A DNA stretch of 64,000 bases from the NCBI RefSeq assembly GCF_040008265.1, contig NZ_CP155620.1, positions 558,001 through 622,000 of the forward strand, given 5' to 3'. The position numbers and the translations under genes were made by a program. Source of the DNA: Campylobacter sp. CCS1377 (GTDB lineage Bacteria > Campylobacterota > Campylobacteria > Campylobacterales > Campylobacteraceae). Of this stretch, positions 48,950-58,365 are shown in pieces; the first letter of the stretch is position 1, and each line of letters opens with the position of its first letter. The notes under the pieces were generated by a model. That model worked only from the letters and a program-made list of their open reading frames with translations, ran no database searches and was not told the origin of the DNA.

Positions 48950-50135
48950 ATAAATATTTTTTATTCACAAAATGCCAATAAAAAGCCACAAAAATAAACA
49001 CCACGCCTAGTAAGGCAGTGATGAAATTTAAGCTCATACCTAAATCATATAAAAGTCCTGTTAAAAGCGAAAATCCTGCACTAAAACCAAGAAAAACCAT
49101 ATCCGTATAAGCAATAACGCGTCCATAATACTTTTTATCGCATTGATTTTGTATTGCAGTGTAAGTATAAGACCAAAGCGAGGAGGTGCAAAAACCTGCT
49201 GCCAAAAGTCCTATAAAGGAAATATAGAAATTAAATTGAGTCACAGCCCAAAGTAAAATTCCTAATCCTTGTCCAAGATAAATATAACTTAGATTATTAT
49301 GATTAATAATTTTACTTAAGATAATAGGACCCAAAGCTAAAGAACAAGCACGCACCGCATTTAAAAAACCAATCACCAAAGCCGCAGATAAAACCTCTTT
49401 ATAGGGGTGTTGAGCTAAAAGAGTAACTAAGGTTTCGTAAGCCGTAAGCCCTATAAAACCGTGGAGTAAAATAAGATGGAAAATAGCTTTGTTTTTTAAA
49501 ACATACAAAAAACCCTCTTTAATCATAGTAAGAAAGTTGTTTTGAATTTTTTGCTCAAATTCTGGAATACTAAGTCTTAGCAAAAATAAAATTCCAATAC
49601 TAATAAGAAAACAATCAAATAAAAATGCCGTTTTTGTGCCAAAAAAATTAATGAAAACGCCAGCACTTGCCATCCCTGCTGTATAAGAGATCGCCCAAAT
49701 AACACTATGCATTTCATTGGCGAGTTTTAACTCTTGTGGGGTTAAAATTTTAGCGAGCAAGCTCATTTCTGCTTGAAAATAAATTGAAGCCACGCAAAGC
49801 CTTGTAAAAATGAGTATAAATAAAAGCCAAAGCATATTAAGATTGGTCACAAAAATGAGAAAAAATATAGAAAAAAGCTCTATGCTTATCATGCTTAACA
49901 AGAGTTTTTTAGGCTTATTTTTTTCGACTATAACCCCGTTGATTGGGGCAAGTAAAATTCCTGGTAAAAATGCCAAACTAGCACTGATTGAAGTAGCCCA
50001 AGTGGGAGCATTTAGATTAACTAAAAGCGTAAAAACGCCCGTTTGTGAAAACCAAGCACCAAAATACACTATAAACTGAACCGAAGCTAAAATTCTAATA
50101 TTTTTATTATTTTTTAATAAATCAAGATAATTCAT
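48948..50135 (-). CDS. MFS exporter (MFS_3/enterobactin-exporter-like)
   Basis: This 395-residue protein has about 12 membrane helices, with the MFS loop motif INGVIVEKNKPKKLLL after helix 2 and the central loop RLSIPEFEQKIQNN near 185. It resembles efflux-type MFS members rather than sugar importers. The substrate is unknown. From memory it is Cj0461c, beside mqnC. It converges on thiC and diverges from mqnC, with a 76-bp gap. Confidence 0.83.
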   Translation of the reverse strand: MNYLDLLKNNKNIRILASVQFIVYFGAWFSQTGVFTLLVNLNAPTWATSISASLAFLPGILLAPINGVIVEKNKPKKLLLSMISIELFSIFFLIFVTNLNMLWLLFILIFTRLCVASIYFQAEMSLLAKILTPQELKLANEMHSVIWAISYTAGMASAGVFINFFGTKTAFLFDCFLISIGILFLLRLSIPEFEQKIQNNFLTMIKEGFLYVLKNKAIFHLILLHGFIGLTAYETLVTLLAQHPYKEVLSAALVIGFLNAVRACSLALGPIILSKIINHNNLSYIYLGQGLGILLWAVTQFNFYISFIGLLAAGFCTSSLWSYTYTAIQNQCDKKYYGRVIAYTDMVFLGFSAGFSLLTGLLYDLGMSLNFITALLGVVFIFVAFYWHFVNKKYL

Positions 50136-50211
50136 GGGTGAAACTATAGCATAAATTTATGTTTATAAATGCTATAATTTAGTTTTTTGTAATACAAATA
50201 AAGGATTAACT

Positions 50212-51258
50212 TTGTCAAGACTTAATAAACAAGAAGCTCTAGATTTGCTTCACAATGCAAGTTTGGCTGAGCTTGGAGAAATGGCTTATCAAAAAAAAAT
50301 AGAACTTCATCCTGAAAAAATCACTACTTTTGTAGTAGATAGAAATATAAATTATACTAATGTTTGTTGTATTGATTGCTCTTTTTGTGCTTTTTATCGT
50401 CACCATAAAGAAGATGATGCTTATATTTTAAGCTTTGAAGAAATAGGCAAAAAAATAGAAGAACTTGAGGCTATTGGGGGTACGCAAATTTTATTTCAAG
50501 GCGGCGTGCATCCAAAACTAAAAATAGAATGGTATGAAGAACTTGTAGCTTGGATAAAAGAGCATTATCCAAATATCACCGTACATGGTTTTTCTGCGGT
50601 TGAAATCGCTTATATTGCAAAGGCTTCTAAAATTTCTATTACCGAAGTTTTACAAAGACTTCAAGCTAAGGGTTTATTTTCCATACCTGGCGCAGGTGCT
50701 GAAGTTTTAAGCGACCGTGTAAGAGATATTATTGCGCCTAATAAATGCGACACGGCCACTTGGCTTGAAGTGCATAGATCAGCACATAAAATCGGCATGA
50801 AAAGCACTGCAACCATGATGTTTGGGACGGTTGAGAGTGATGAAGAAATTATTGATCATTTTGAGCATTTAAGAAATTTGCAAGATGAAACAGGTGGCTT
50901 TAGGGCTTTTATTTTGTGGAGTTTTCAAAGCGATAATACAGCTTTAATCAAAAAACACCCTGAAATTATGAAACAAAGTTCAAATAAATATTTAAGACTT
51001 TTGGCTTTAGCAAGACTTTATTTGGATAATTTTAAAAATTTGCAAAGCTCGTGGGTAACGCAGGGCTCACTCATAGGACAGCTTGCTTTAAAATTTGGAG
51101 CCAATGATTTAGGTTCAACTATGATGGAAGAAAATGTCGTAAGTGCAGCAGGTGCGAGTTATAGAATGAATCAAGATGAAATGATAAGGCTTATTAGAAG
51201 TTTGGGTGAAAACCCAGCGAAACGCAATACTGCTTATGAAATTTTAGAAAGGTTTTAA
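50212..51258 (+). CDS. mqnC: Cyclic dehypoxanthinyl futalosine synthase MqnC
   Basis: MqnC is the radical SAM cyclase of the futalosine route to menaquinone, the respiratory quinone of Campylobacter. The 348-residue protein has the cluster motif CCIDCSFC (CX3CX2C) near residues 49-56, followed by FYRHHKEDDAY, GGTQILFQGGVHP, FSIPGAGAEVLSD and SWVTQGSLIGQLAL. The start is TTG at 50212, behind AAAGGA; the next in-frame ATG is 24 codons in and would remove conserved residues. Its stop overlaps the M16-like gene start. Confidence 0.94.
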   Translation: MSRLNKQEALDLLHNASLAELGEMAYQKKIELHPEKITTFVVDRNINYTNVCCIDCSFCAFYRHHKEDDAYILSFEEIGKKIEELEAIGGTQILFQGGVHPKLKIEWYEELVAWIKEHYPNITVHGFSAVEIAYIAKASKISITEVLQRLQAKGLFSIPGAGAEVLSDRVRDIIAPNKCDTATWLEVHRSAHKIGMKSTATMMFGTVESDEEIIDHFEHLRNLQDETGGFRAFILWSFQSDNTALIKKHPEIMKQSSNKYLRLLALARLYLDNFKNLQSSWVTQGSLIGQLALKFGANDLGSTMMEENVVSAAGASYRMNQDEMIRLIRSLGENPAKRNTAYEILERF

Positions 51259-52478
51259 TGCATAATTTAGAAATTAATGGAGTAAAAATTCCTTTTATCT
51301 TTGAAGAAAATAATGATTTTCCTATTGTGATTTTAAGGCTTGTTTTTAGAAATTGCGGAAGAAGTTATGATGAGATTGCGGGACTTGCGAAAATGTTTTC
51401 ACGAGTTTTAAATGAAGGCGTTGATGATAATTTTTTTAAAGAATTAGAATTTAAAGCCATAAATTTAGAAGCAAGTAGTGGTTTTGAAAGCTTAGAGCTT
51501 AGTTTGACTTGTTTAAGAGAGCACTTTGAATTCGCCCTAAAACATTTGCAAAATTTGCTTTTAAATCCTAGATTTGAAGAAAAAATTTTAGAAAAATTAA
51601 AAATCAATGCTTTAGGAGAACTTGCGAGTAAAAATAGTGATTTTGATTATTTAGCTAAAAATTTGCTTAATAAGAGTGTCTTTGAAAATGAAGAATTTCA
51701 AACTCCAAATGATGGCGATGAAAAAAGTATCAAAGAACTTTCTTTAAAAAATTTAGAAAATTTTTATAAGAAAAATATAAATTTAAGTAATCTTATAGTA
51801 ATTTTGGGCGGAAATTTAAGCGAAGAAAAATCTCACATGCTTTTAAATGATTTATTGTCAAAATTTGAAAAAGGCAGTAAAAATTCTCAAAAACAATATG
51901 GGTTTTGCAAAAAAATAAAAGATGAGCTTTTGATAAAAAAAGAAAGCGAGCAAGCTTATATTTATTTTGCAACGCCATTTTTTGCGAAATTTGGTGATAG
52001 GGATTTGTATTTAGCAAAGATTGCTTTGTTTATTTTAGGGCAGGGTGGTTTTGGATCAAGGATAATGGAAGAAATTCGCGTTAAAAGAGGACTTGCGTAT
52101 TCTGCTTATGCTATGCTTGATATGAATGCGTCTTTTTCTAGGATTTTTGGTTATTTGCAAACCAAAAATGAAAGTGCTAAAGAAGCTAAAAAGATAGTTA
52201 AAGAAGTATTTGAAAATTTCTTAAATGAAGGTGTGAGTGAAGAAGAATTAATCCAAGCTAAAAATTTTCTCATAGGTTCAACGCCTTTGCGTTATGAAAG
52301 TTTAAGCAAGCGTTTATCTATGGCATATAGTGAGTATTATCAAGGTTTAGAATTTGGCTTTTTTAAGCAAGAATTAAAACTTATAGAAAAAGTAGAACTC
52401 CAAGAATTAAATTCTTATATCAAAAAGCACGGAGAGCTTTTAAATCTTTGCTTTGCAAGTGTGGTAAATGAAGCTTAG
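51258..52478 (+). CDS. M16-family protein without the zinc motif (inactive-type)
   Basis: The 406-residue protein has the two-domain M16B layout. The position where the family has HxxEH reads GLAKMFSRVLNEGVDD, with no such motif in the first domain. The second domain has FGSRIMEEIRVKRGLAYSAYA and PLRYESLSKRL, the Arg/Tyr substrate-binding type motif. It therefore looks like the catalytically dead partner subunit of an M16B pair, or a stand-alone chaperone-like remnant. No active partner is beside it. The stop overlaps recG by 11 bp. From memory it is Cj0463. Confidence 0.82.
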   Translation: MHNLEINGVKIPFIFEENNDFPIVILRLVFRNCGRSYDEIAGLAKMFSRVLNEGVDDNFFKELEFKAINLEASSGFESLELSLTCLREHFEFALKHLQNLLLNPRFEEKILEKLKINALGELASKNSDFDYLAKNLLNKSVFENEEFQTPNDGDEKSIKELSLKNLENFYKKNINLSNLIVILGGNLSEEKSHMLLNDLLSKFEKGSKNSQKQYGFCKKIKDELLIKKESEQAYIYFATPFFAKFGDRDLYLAKIALFILGQGGFGSRIMEEIRVKRGLAYSAYAMLDMNASFSRIFGYLQTKNESAKEAKKIVKEVFENFLNEGVSEEELIQAKNFLIGSTPLRYESLSKRLSMAYSEYYQGLEFGFFKQELKLIEKVELQELNSYIKKHGELLNLCFASVVNEA

Positions 52479-54273
52479 TCAAAAAGATTGGGAGCTTTTT
52501 AAAAAATTAGGTTTAAAAAATTGTGTTGATTTGGCTTTGTTTTTACCTAAAAAAATAGAAAATTTAAATTTCTCATCTACTCCAAAAGAAGATTTTTGCG
52601 TTGAAGAGGTGGAAATTTTAACTTCTACTTATCAAAACAATAAATTTTTTGGAACTTGTAAATGTAAAAATTGGAATTTGGTGGCAAATTTTGTTTTTTT
52701 TCATCCCAGTAAATGGCATATTAAAATTTTTAAGCCTCATGGTTGCTATATTTTTCACGCTAAAATGACTTTATTTGGCAGAACTTGGCAGTTTGTAAAT
52801 CCCAAAATTCTTAAAAAAGCAGGTGGATTTATCCCCAAATACAATATACAAGGCATAAAAGATGAGAGTATTTCTAAGCTCATACAAACTTATGTTAATG
52901 AAGAAAATTTAAAAGAAAATCATTTAGAGCAAAAATATATTAATCTATTATTAAATTTGCATAGCAATGACGAAAAATGCTATTTTTTGTATCAAAATTT
53001 AAGCAAAATAATTCAAGATTTAAAATATATTGAAATTTCTAATTTTCTAAGAAGGCTTAAGGCTAAAAAACAGGTTTTTCCAAGTTATGAGTTAAAAATT
53101 TATGATATTAATGACTGGATTTTAAATTTGCCTTTTAAGCTAACAAAAGATCAGCAAAATGCTCTTTTGGATATTAAAAAAGATTTACAATCTAAAGAAG
53201 CAAAGAGACGCGTAATTATGGGAGATGTGGGGTGTGGTAAGACTTTGGTTTTGCTTGGGGCTGCTTTGATGGTGTATCCTAAACAAGCAATTTTAATGGC
53301 TCCAACTAGCATACTCGCACAACAACTTTACGATGAAGCAAAGAAGTTTTTGCCTGATTTCATGGATATTTTATTCATTAAAGGCGGTAAAAAAGAAAAA
53401 GATTTAGATGAGAAAATCAAAAAAGCAAATTTGATTATAGGAACTCATGCACTCATTCATTTTCAAAGTCATAATGCTGTGCTTGTGATGATTGATGAGC
53501 AGCACCGTTTTGGTTCAAATCAAAGACAAAAAATTAATGATATGGCAAAAAATAATGGCTTAAGTCCTCATTTTATACAATTTTCCGCAACTCCCATTCC
53601 AAGAACACTAAGTATGATACAATCGCACTTGCTTAATTTTTCGTTCATTAAAGAAATGCCTTTTAAAAAAGATATTACAACCCTTTGCATACAAAATGAA
53701 GCTTTTGCAAAACTCAGTGAAAAAATCAAAGATGAAATTGCTAAAAATCATCAAGTTATCATTATTTATCCTTTGGTAAATTCAAGTGATAAAATTCCTT
53801 ATCTTTCTTTAGAACAAGCAAGGGGGTATTGGGAAAGTCATTATGAGAAAGTTTTTGTAACGCATGGAAAGGATAAAAATAAGGATAAAATTTTAGAACA
53901 ATTTCGCGATGAGGGAAATATTTTGCTAAGCACCACGGTTGTAGAGGTAGGAATTTCACTTCCTAGACTTAGCACCATTGTCATTGTTGGAGCTGAACGC
54001 TTAGGACTTGCAACTTTACATCAGCTTAGAGGACGCGTTGGAAGAGTGGGGCTTAAAAGCACTTGTTATCTTTATACTAAACTTAAAGAAATTCCAAGTC
54101 GCTTGAGGGAATTTGCAAATACTTTAGATGGTTTTGAAATTGCAGAACTTGATCTTAAAAATCGTTTGAGTGGAGATTTGCTTGATGGAGTGATGCAACA
54201 TGGAAATGAATTTAAATTTTTTGATTTTGCAAGTGATGGTGAGCTTTTAAAACGTTTAGAAGAGAGTTATTGA
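52468..54273 (+). CDS. recG: ATP-dependent DNA helicase RecG
   Basis: RecG regresses stalled replication forks. The 601-residue protein is shorter than E. coli RecG (693), mainly in the N-terminal wedge region. Helicase motif I is MGDVGCGKTLV near 249 (Cys in place of the usual Ser), motif II is IDEQHRFG and motif III is FSATPIPRTL. Motifs V/VI are STTVVEVGISLP and HQLRGRVGRVG, and the C-terminal RLSGDLLDGVMQHG is the RecG signature. It converges on ftsI with a 7-bp overlap of the ends. Confidence 0.93.
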   Translation: MKLSQKDWELFKKLGLKNCVDLALFLPKKIENLNFSSTPKEDFCVEEVEILTSTYQNNKFFGTCKCKNWNLVANFVFFHPSKWHIKIFKPHGCYIFHAKMTLFGRTWQFVNPKILKKAGGFIPKYNIQGIKDESISKLIQTYVNEENLKENHLEQKYINLLLNLHSNDEKCYFLYQNLSKIIQDLKYIEISNFLRRLKAKKQVFPSYELKIYDINDWILNLPFKLTKDQQNALLDIKKDLQSKEAKRRVIMGDVGCGKTLVLLGAALMVYPKQAILMAPTSILAQQLYDEAKKFLPDFMDILFIKGGKKEKDLDEKIKKANLIIGTHALIHFQSHNAVLVMIDEQHRFGSNQRQKINDMAKNNGLSPHFIQFSATPIPRTLSMIQSHLLNFSFIKEMPFKKDITTLCIQNEAFAKLSEKIKDEIAKNHQVIIIYPLVNSSDKIPYLSLEQARGYWESHYEKVFVTHGKDKNKDKILEQFRDEGNILLSTTVVEVGISLPRLSTIVIVGAERLGLATLHQLRGRVGRVGLKSTCYLYTKLKEIPSRLREFANTLDGFEIAELDLKNRLSGDLLDGVMQHGNEFKFFDFASDGELLKRLEESY

Positions 54274-56063
54274 ACTGTTGCATTAATATCAAGTTTTAAT
54301 AAATCTTGGGAGAGTAAAATATCTACTACATCCTTAAAAATAGGTAAAGCACTTTGTGCAGCATAATAGCTATAAGGCTTGGTAGGATTTCGCACTAAAA
54401 CTCCTATGGTGTAAGCGTTGTTTTTATCATTAGCAAAGCCAAAAAATGAAGCATTGTAACGATTAGAAGTATATCCTTGTCTTTCAGCAATTCTTGCTGT
54501 CCCTGTTTTTCCACCTATTGTTAAACCTTGGGTTAACACTTTTTTTCCTGTGCCTTTTTCAATTACGGCGATTAAAATTTCTTGCATTTTTTTAGCTCCA
54601 CTAGCAGAAAGAATTCTTTCTTGCTTGGCATTTTCTTCATTAAGCATTATAAATCTACCATTTTGATAAATTTTATCTCCAATGCGTGGAGGGGTATAAT
54701 AACCATTATTATTAAAAACATTATAGGCAGCTAGCAGTTGTATAAAAGTCGTTTTAAGTCCATAACCATAGCTTAAAACGGCTTTTTCTATCTCTCTTAA
54801 TCTATTAGGATTTGGCAATTCTCCCTTTTGTTCATAAGGAAGATCAATGCCACTTTTTTCTCCAAATCTAAAAATTTTAAGCCCTGAAATAATTTCTAAA
54901 TTACTCAAACGCTTTGCAATTTCTATCATACCGATATTTGATGAGTAAGTAATGACTTCTTCAATACTCATTTTATCAGATTTATGAGTGTCTGTTATGG
55001 TGTAGCGACCCAGTTTGTATTTACCGCCGTGAGTATTGATGATTTCATCTGGTTTTAATTTGTCTAATCTTAAAGCTGTGGTAAATATAAAAGGTTTTAT
55101 AACAGAACCCGCTTCGTAGCTGTATTCAATGGCACTAGCATTTAAAACAGATAAGTCTTCTCCGCGGTTTGCAGGATTATATCTTCTTGTGCTTGCAAGG
55201 GCTAAAATTTTACCACTTTTGCTTTCCATCACCCCAACTACAATTTCATTAGCTTTAAGGTCTAAATTTCTTCGATCTATGAGTTTTTCAATGGTTTTTT
55301 GTAATTTTAGAGATATGTTAATATATAAATCACAACCATCAATTCGTTTTTTTTCTACTGAATCTAAATTTAAGATAATATTTCCGCCTATATCTTTTAA
55401 GCCTTGAATTTTTTCATCTTGTAAAGGCATAAGGCATTCATCGTAATATTTTTCTAAGCCTTTTACGCCAATATTTTTTAAAATATTATTTTGCTCATCT
55501 AAAACAACTCTTGTGTAACCAATAGTTGGGGTGAGTGAGTCCAAAGACATATAAATTCGATCTTCTTTGTGTTCTACAACATTTAAACCCCTAGTTTCTA
55601 CTTTGCCATTGCTATTGGTAAAGGCTTTAAAAAAACCTTGAACATAAAGTTTTTTTGAAAGTTCTTTAAGATAGCTTGCATGCTTGGAATCTAAATTTTG
55701 TATCAAAATAAAATTATAGTTTTTCTTTTTGCTTTTAAGTCTTTTTTTAATATCTTGCATTTGCGCTTTATCTGCGCCGCTATAAATTTCAAAAAGCTTT
55801 AGAAAAAGTTCAAATTTTTCAGGATTCATGCTTCTTAAATCAATTTCTGCACGATAAACTTGTCTTGAAGTTGAAATTGTAAAATTATCCTTTGTGATAA
55901 TATTGCCTCTTAAAGCAGTGGTGTATTGGTCTTTTTCTGTATTAGGAATGTGTCTTTTTGAGGTAAGAAAAAAGGCAGAACTGAGAAAAAGTAGCATAAA
56001 AAACGATGCCATACAAAAGGCAAAAGCAACTTTTGTTTTTCTATTTTTGTTGTTTTCTTGCAT
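54267..56063 (-). CDS. ftsI: Septal peptidoglycan transpeptidase FtsI (PBP3)
   Basis: This class B penicillin-binding protein of 598 residues crosslinks septal peptidoglycan in cell division. It has an N-terminal membrane helix (about 11-32), a pedestal domain, and the transpeptidase domain with SxxK in EAGSVIKPF near 315, SxN in TYSSNIGM and KTG in GGKTGTARIA. It is the last gene of a run with fliE, flgC and flgB, 15 bp after fliE. Flagellar and division genes thus share a transcript. Confidence 0.95.
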   Translation of the reverse strand: MQENNKNRKTKVAFAFCMASFFMLLFLSSAFFLTSKRHIPNTEKDQYTTALRGNIITKDNFTISTSRQVYRAEIDLRSMNPEKFELFLKLFEIYSGADKAQMQDIKKRLKSKKKNYNFILIQNLDSKHASYLKELSKKLYVQGFFKAFTNSNGKVETRGLNVVEHKEDRIYMSLDSLTPTIGYTRVVLDEQNNILKNIGVKGLEKYYDECLMPLQDEKIQGLKDIGGNIILNLDSVEKKRIDGCDLYINISLKLQKTIEKLIDRRNLDLKANEIVVGVMESKSGKILALASTRRYNPANRGEDLSVLNASAIEYSYEAGSVIKPFIFTTALRLDKLKPDEIINTHGGKYKLGRYTITDTHKSDKMSIEEVITYSSNIGMIEIAKRLSNLEIISGLKIFRFGEKSGIDLPYEQKGELPNPNRLREIEKAVLSYGYGLKTTFIQLLAAYNVFNNNGYYTPPRIGDKIYQNGRFIMLNEENAKQERILSASGAKKMQEILIAVIEKGTGKKVLTQGLTIGGKTGTARIAERQGYTSNRYNASFFGFANDKNNAYTIGVLVRNPTKPYSYYAAQSALPIFKDVVDILLSQDLLKLDINATVQ

Positions 56064-56078
56064 CGTTTTATGGTACGA

Positions 56079-56372
56079 TTAAATTTGTGTTCTTGTGATT
56101 TCTTTATAAGCATTAATAGCTTTATTTCTAACTTCTAGCATAAATTTCATGCTACTTTCGGCTTTTGTAATAGCAATAGCTGCTTGATGTAAATCTTTTA
56201 CTTCCCCTGTAGCAATATCAGTCATCGCAGCTTCTGCTGTTTTTTGTGTTTTATCTAAATCTTCTATTTCATTTTTAAGTAATTTAGAAAATTCATCGCC
56301 TATGTTATTATTTTGCTTATTTTCTTGGCTCTGATTTGTATTTAGTGTTCCTATTTTATCTATACTATTCAT
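56079..56372 (-). CDS. fliE: Flagellar hook-basal body protein FliE
   Basis: FliE links the MS ring to the rod. The 97-residue protein has the conserved C-terminal helices with LHQAAIAITKAESSMKFMLEVRNKAINAYKEI, typical of the family. It is 7 bp after flgC and lacks a signal peptide, as expected for a type III export substrate. Confidence 0.95.
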   Translation of the reverse strand: MNSIDKIGTLNTNQSQENKQNNNIGDEFSKLLKNEIEDLDKTQKTAEAAMTDIATGEVKDLHQAAIAITKAESSMKFMLEVRNKAINAYKEITRTQI

Positions 56373-56379
56373 TTATTTT

Positions 56380-56874
56380 TTATCCTTTTAATAAATCAAT
56401 TGCGCTTTGCGCAATGGTTTTTGCACTTGTAAAAGCACTGACATTAGCTTGATAAGCTCTTGTTGCTTCTATTAAATCGGCCATTTCAATGACAGGATTT
56501 ATATTTGGATAAGCAACATAACCTTGTGCATTTGCATCAGGATGATTTGGCTCATATTTCATGCGAAAATCTTTATCATCTCTTACTACTTTATCCACTA
56601 CAACGCTTTGAATTGCAGGCTTGCCATCTTTAAGTGAACTTGGATCGTTTAAAGGATTTTCATATTTTAAAAAATTATTATCTTTGCTGATTTGCTCATT
56701 TAAAAGCTTATCAAAATCTGTTGCTTTAAAGATCACTTCGCGTCTTCTATAAGGTCCGCCTTCTGCTGTTCTGGTTGTGTTTGCATTAGCTATATTGGAG
56801 CTAATTACATTCATTCTAAAGCGTTGAGCACTTAAACCATATCCGCTAATATCAAAATCGCTTAAGTATGCCAT
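56380..56874 (-). CDS. flgC: Flagellar basal-body rod protein FlgC
   Basis: The 164-residue rod protein has the flagellar N-terminal motif SAQRFRMNVISSNIANANTTRT near residues 15-36 and the C-terminal EMADLIEATRAYQANVSAF helix. It is the proximal rod component secreted by the flagellar export apparatus. The gene is 9 bp after flgB and 7 bp before fliE. Confidence 0.96.
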   Translation of the reverse strand: MAYLSDFDISGYGLSAQRFRMNVISSNIANANTTRTAEGGPYRRREVIFKATDFDKLLNEQISKDNNFLKYENPLNDPSSLKDGKPAIQSVVVDKVVRDDKDFRMKYEPNHPDANAQGYVAYPNINPVIEMADLIEATRAYQANVSAFTSAKTIAQSAIDLLKG

Positions 56875-56883
56875 AATTTACCT

Positions 56884-57315
56884 TTAACTTAATTTAGAAC
56901 TTGCATCAAGTATAGAACTGAAAATATTACTTTGTCTTCTTAGAACCCCATCAAGAGCAGTAATCATAATTGTATTTTTACTCATTTCTGTGGTTTCAAC
57001 ATCCAAATCTACAGTATTTGCATCATTTCTTGCTAAATGCCCATCTCTTAAATAAATGGTTGATTTGTTAGGATCTGGGAATTTCCAAGGTTTTTGATGT
57101 CCTTCTTCGGTTATAGCTAATTGTAATTCTTTGTTGTCATTTTTTTTAAAAATTTCATTTGCACGATTAACCAAAGCGGTTTCAAATTCTATATCTTTTG
57201 CTTTGTAAAAAGGGGTATCAACATTTGCAAGGTTTGAATTTATAAGTTGGTTTCTTAAATTTCTTCCCGCCAAAGCACTAGCTACAAGCTCTTTTGATTT
57301 AAATGGGCTTATCAT
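56884..57315 (-). CDS. flgB: Flagellar basal-body rod protein FlgB
   Basis: The 143-residue rod protein has the ALAGRNLRNQLINSNLANVDTPFYKAKDIEFE motif at 15-46 and a C-terminal VETTEMSKNTIMITALDGVLRRQ helix. It is the first gene of flgB-flgC-fliE-ftsI. A sigma-54 promoter lies about 35 bp upstream, so it belongs to the RpoN/FlgR class of flagellar genes. Confidence 0.96.
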   Translation of the reverse strand: MISPFKSKELVASALAGRNLRNQLINSNLANVDTPFYKAKDIEFETALVNRANEIFKKNDNKELQLAITEEGHQKPWKFPDPNKSTIYLRDGHLARNDANTVDLDVETTEMSKNTIMITALDGVLRRQSNIFSSILDASSKLS

Positions 57316-57346
57316 TTGAAACTCCTTTTTTTTAATTTTAAAGATA

Positions 57347-57365
57347 TAAGCAATTATTATTCCAA
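57347..57365 (-). promoter_or_regulatory. Sigma-54 promoter of flgB
   Basis: On the minus strand TGG-AATAATAATT-GCTT shows the exact GG-N10-GC spacing of the -24/-12 elements (GG at 57363-57362, GC at 57351-57350), about 35 bp before the flgB ATG. This agrees with the known RpoN control of rod and hook genes in Campylobacter. Confidence 0.85.
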
Positions 57366-57375
57366 ATTTTAAAAA

Positions 57376-58365
57376 TCATTTGCCTTTTTGCAAATCAATA
57401 GCTTTATTGTGATCATTTAAATTTGTACTGAAAATATGTTTTCCGCTCTGTTTATCTCTCATAAAATATAAATAATCACTTGAGCCTTTTTTATTTTTAT
57501 CGAAAAATCTTTTTTCAAAAATTACAGCACGAATGGCGTTTATTGATACATTGCAGACTGCTTCTTTGGGAAAACCTTCAAATTTGTAAGTATTATAATA
57601 ACTGTTGTCTTGTCTTATTCTCTCAGGTGTTACTTTAGTATGGGAGTAAATTCCATAATTTAGCGTCCCATCCATTTGAAGTTTCATTCCTTTTCTTAAA
57701 CGGTTATAAATCACACTGGCAACCATCTGCATTTCATCATTATTTGCCGCTTCTTTTTGCACGACAGATGCTGCAATGATAATCTCACGCCATTTTCTAC
57801 TTTTAAGATCATCCAAGGTAAGATAATGCATGGCGATTTTTTTATAAGTATTTTCTGAATGTTTTAGTAAAAAATAAATCAATAAAGGCTCTGTAATTCC
57901 TTTTGGAATTTTGTAAGTTTCTGGATAAAGCATACCCTCTTCAAATTCGGCTTGTTTTTTGTACTCTGCGAGTAATTTTTCTTTATTTAAATTTAGCTGA
58001 TTTGCAAGTTGTTCTAAAAAAATGATTGTTGTTTCGCCTGGTATTAAAGTAATGCTTTCAAGTGCGGCTTTAGCAACAGTAAGTTTGTGTAAAAATTCGA
58101 CTTTATTAAGAGGTTTTGTGCCTATATTGATCCAGCCAGATTGAGGGTGGCCTAGGAGAAATAAAATATATTTGTCAATTTTGCTCATATTGTAGTGATT
58201 GTTATTTAAATAGGTTATAATTTGTCCTACTGAACCTTGCGGTATGTAAACAACACTATTGCTTTTTATAGGCAAAAGTAAATAATAAAAAATTGCAAGG
58301 ATTAAAATAAGAAAGAAATTTGAAATGATAAAAAAAATTGCACGCGTTTTTGGACTTATTTTCAT
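57376..58365 (-). CDS. mltG: Endolytic peptidoglycan transglycosylase MltG
   Basis: MltG cuts nascent glycan strands at the inner membrane and ends their synthesis. The 329-residue protein has an N-terminal membrane helix (about 9-30), a LysM-like segment, and the YceG domain with EEGMLYPETYKIPKG near 140-154 (catalytic Glu) and RLRKGMKLQMDGTLNYG. It lies upstream of flgB on the same strand. Its first 41 bp overlap the first 41 bp of the divergent AsmA-like gene. Confidence 0.9.
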   Translation of the reverse strand: MKISPKTRAIFFIISNFFLILILAIFYYLLLPIKSNSVVYIPQGSVGQIITYLNNNHYNMSKIDKYILFLLGHPQSGWINIGTKPLNKVEFLHKLTVAKAALESITLIPGETTIIFLEQLANQLNLNKEKLLAEYKKQAEFEEGMLYPETYKIPKGITEPLLIYFLLKHSENTYKKIAMHYLTLDDLKSRKWREIIIAASVVQKEAANNDEMQMVASVIYNRLRKGMKLQMDGTLNYGIYSHTKVTPERIRQDNSYYNTYKFEGFPKEAVCNVSINAIRAVIFEKRFFDKNKKGSSDYLYFMRDKQSGKHIFSTNLNDHNKAIDLQKGK

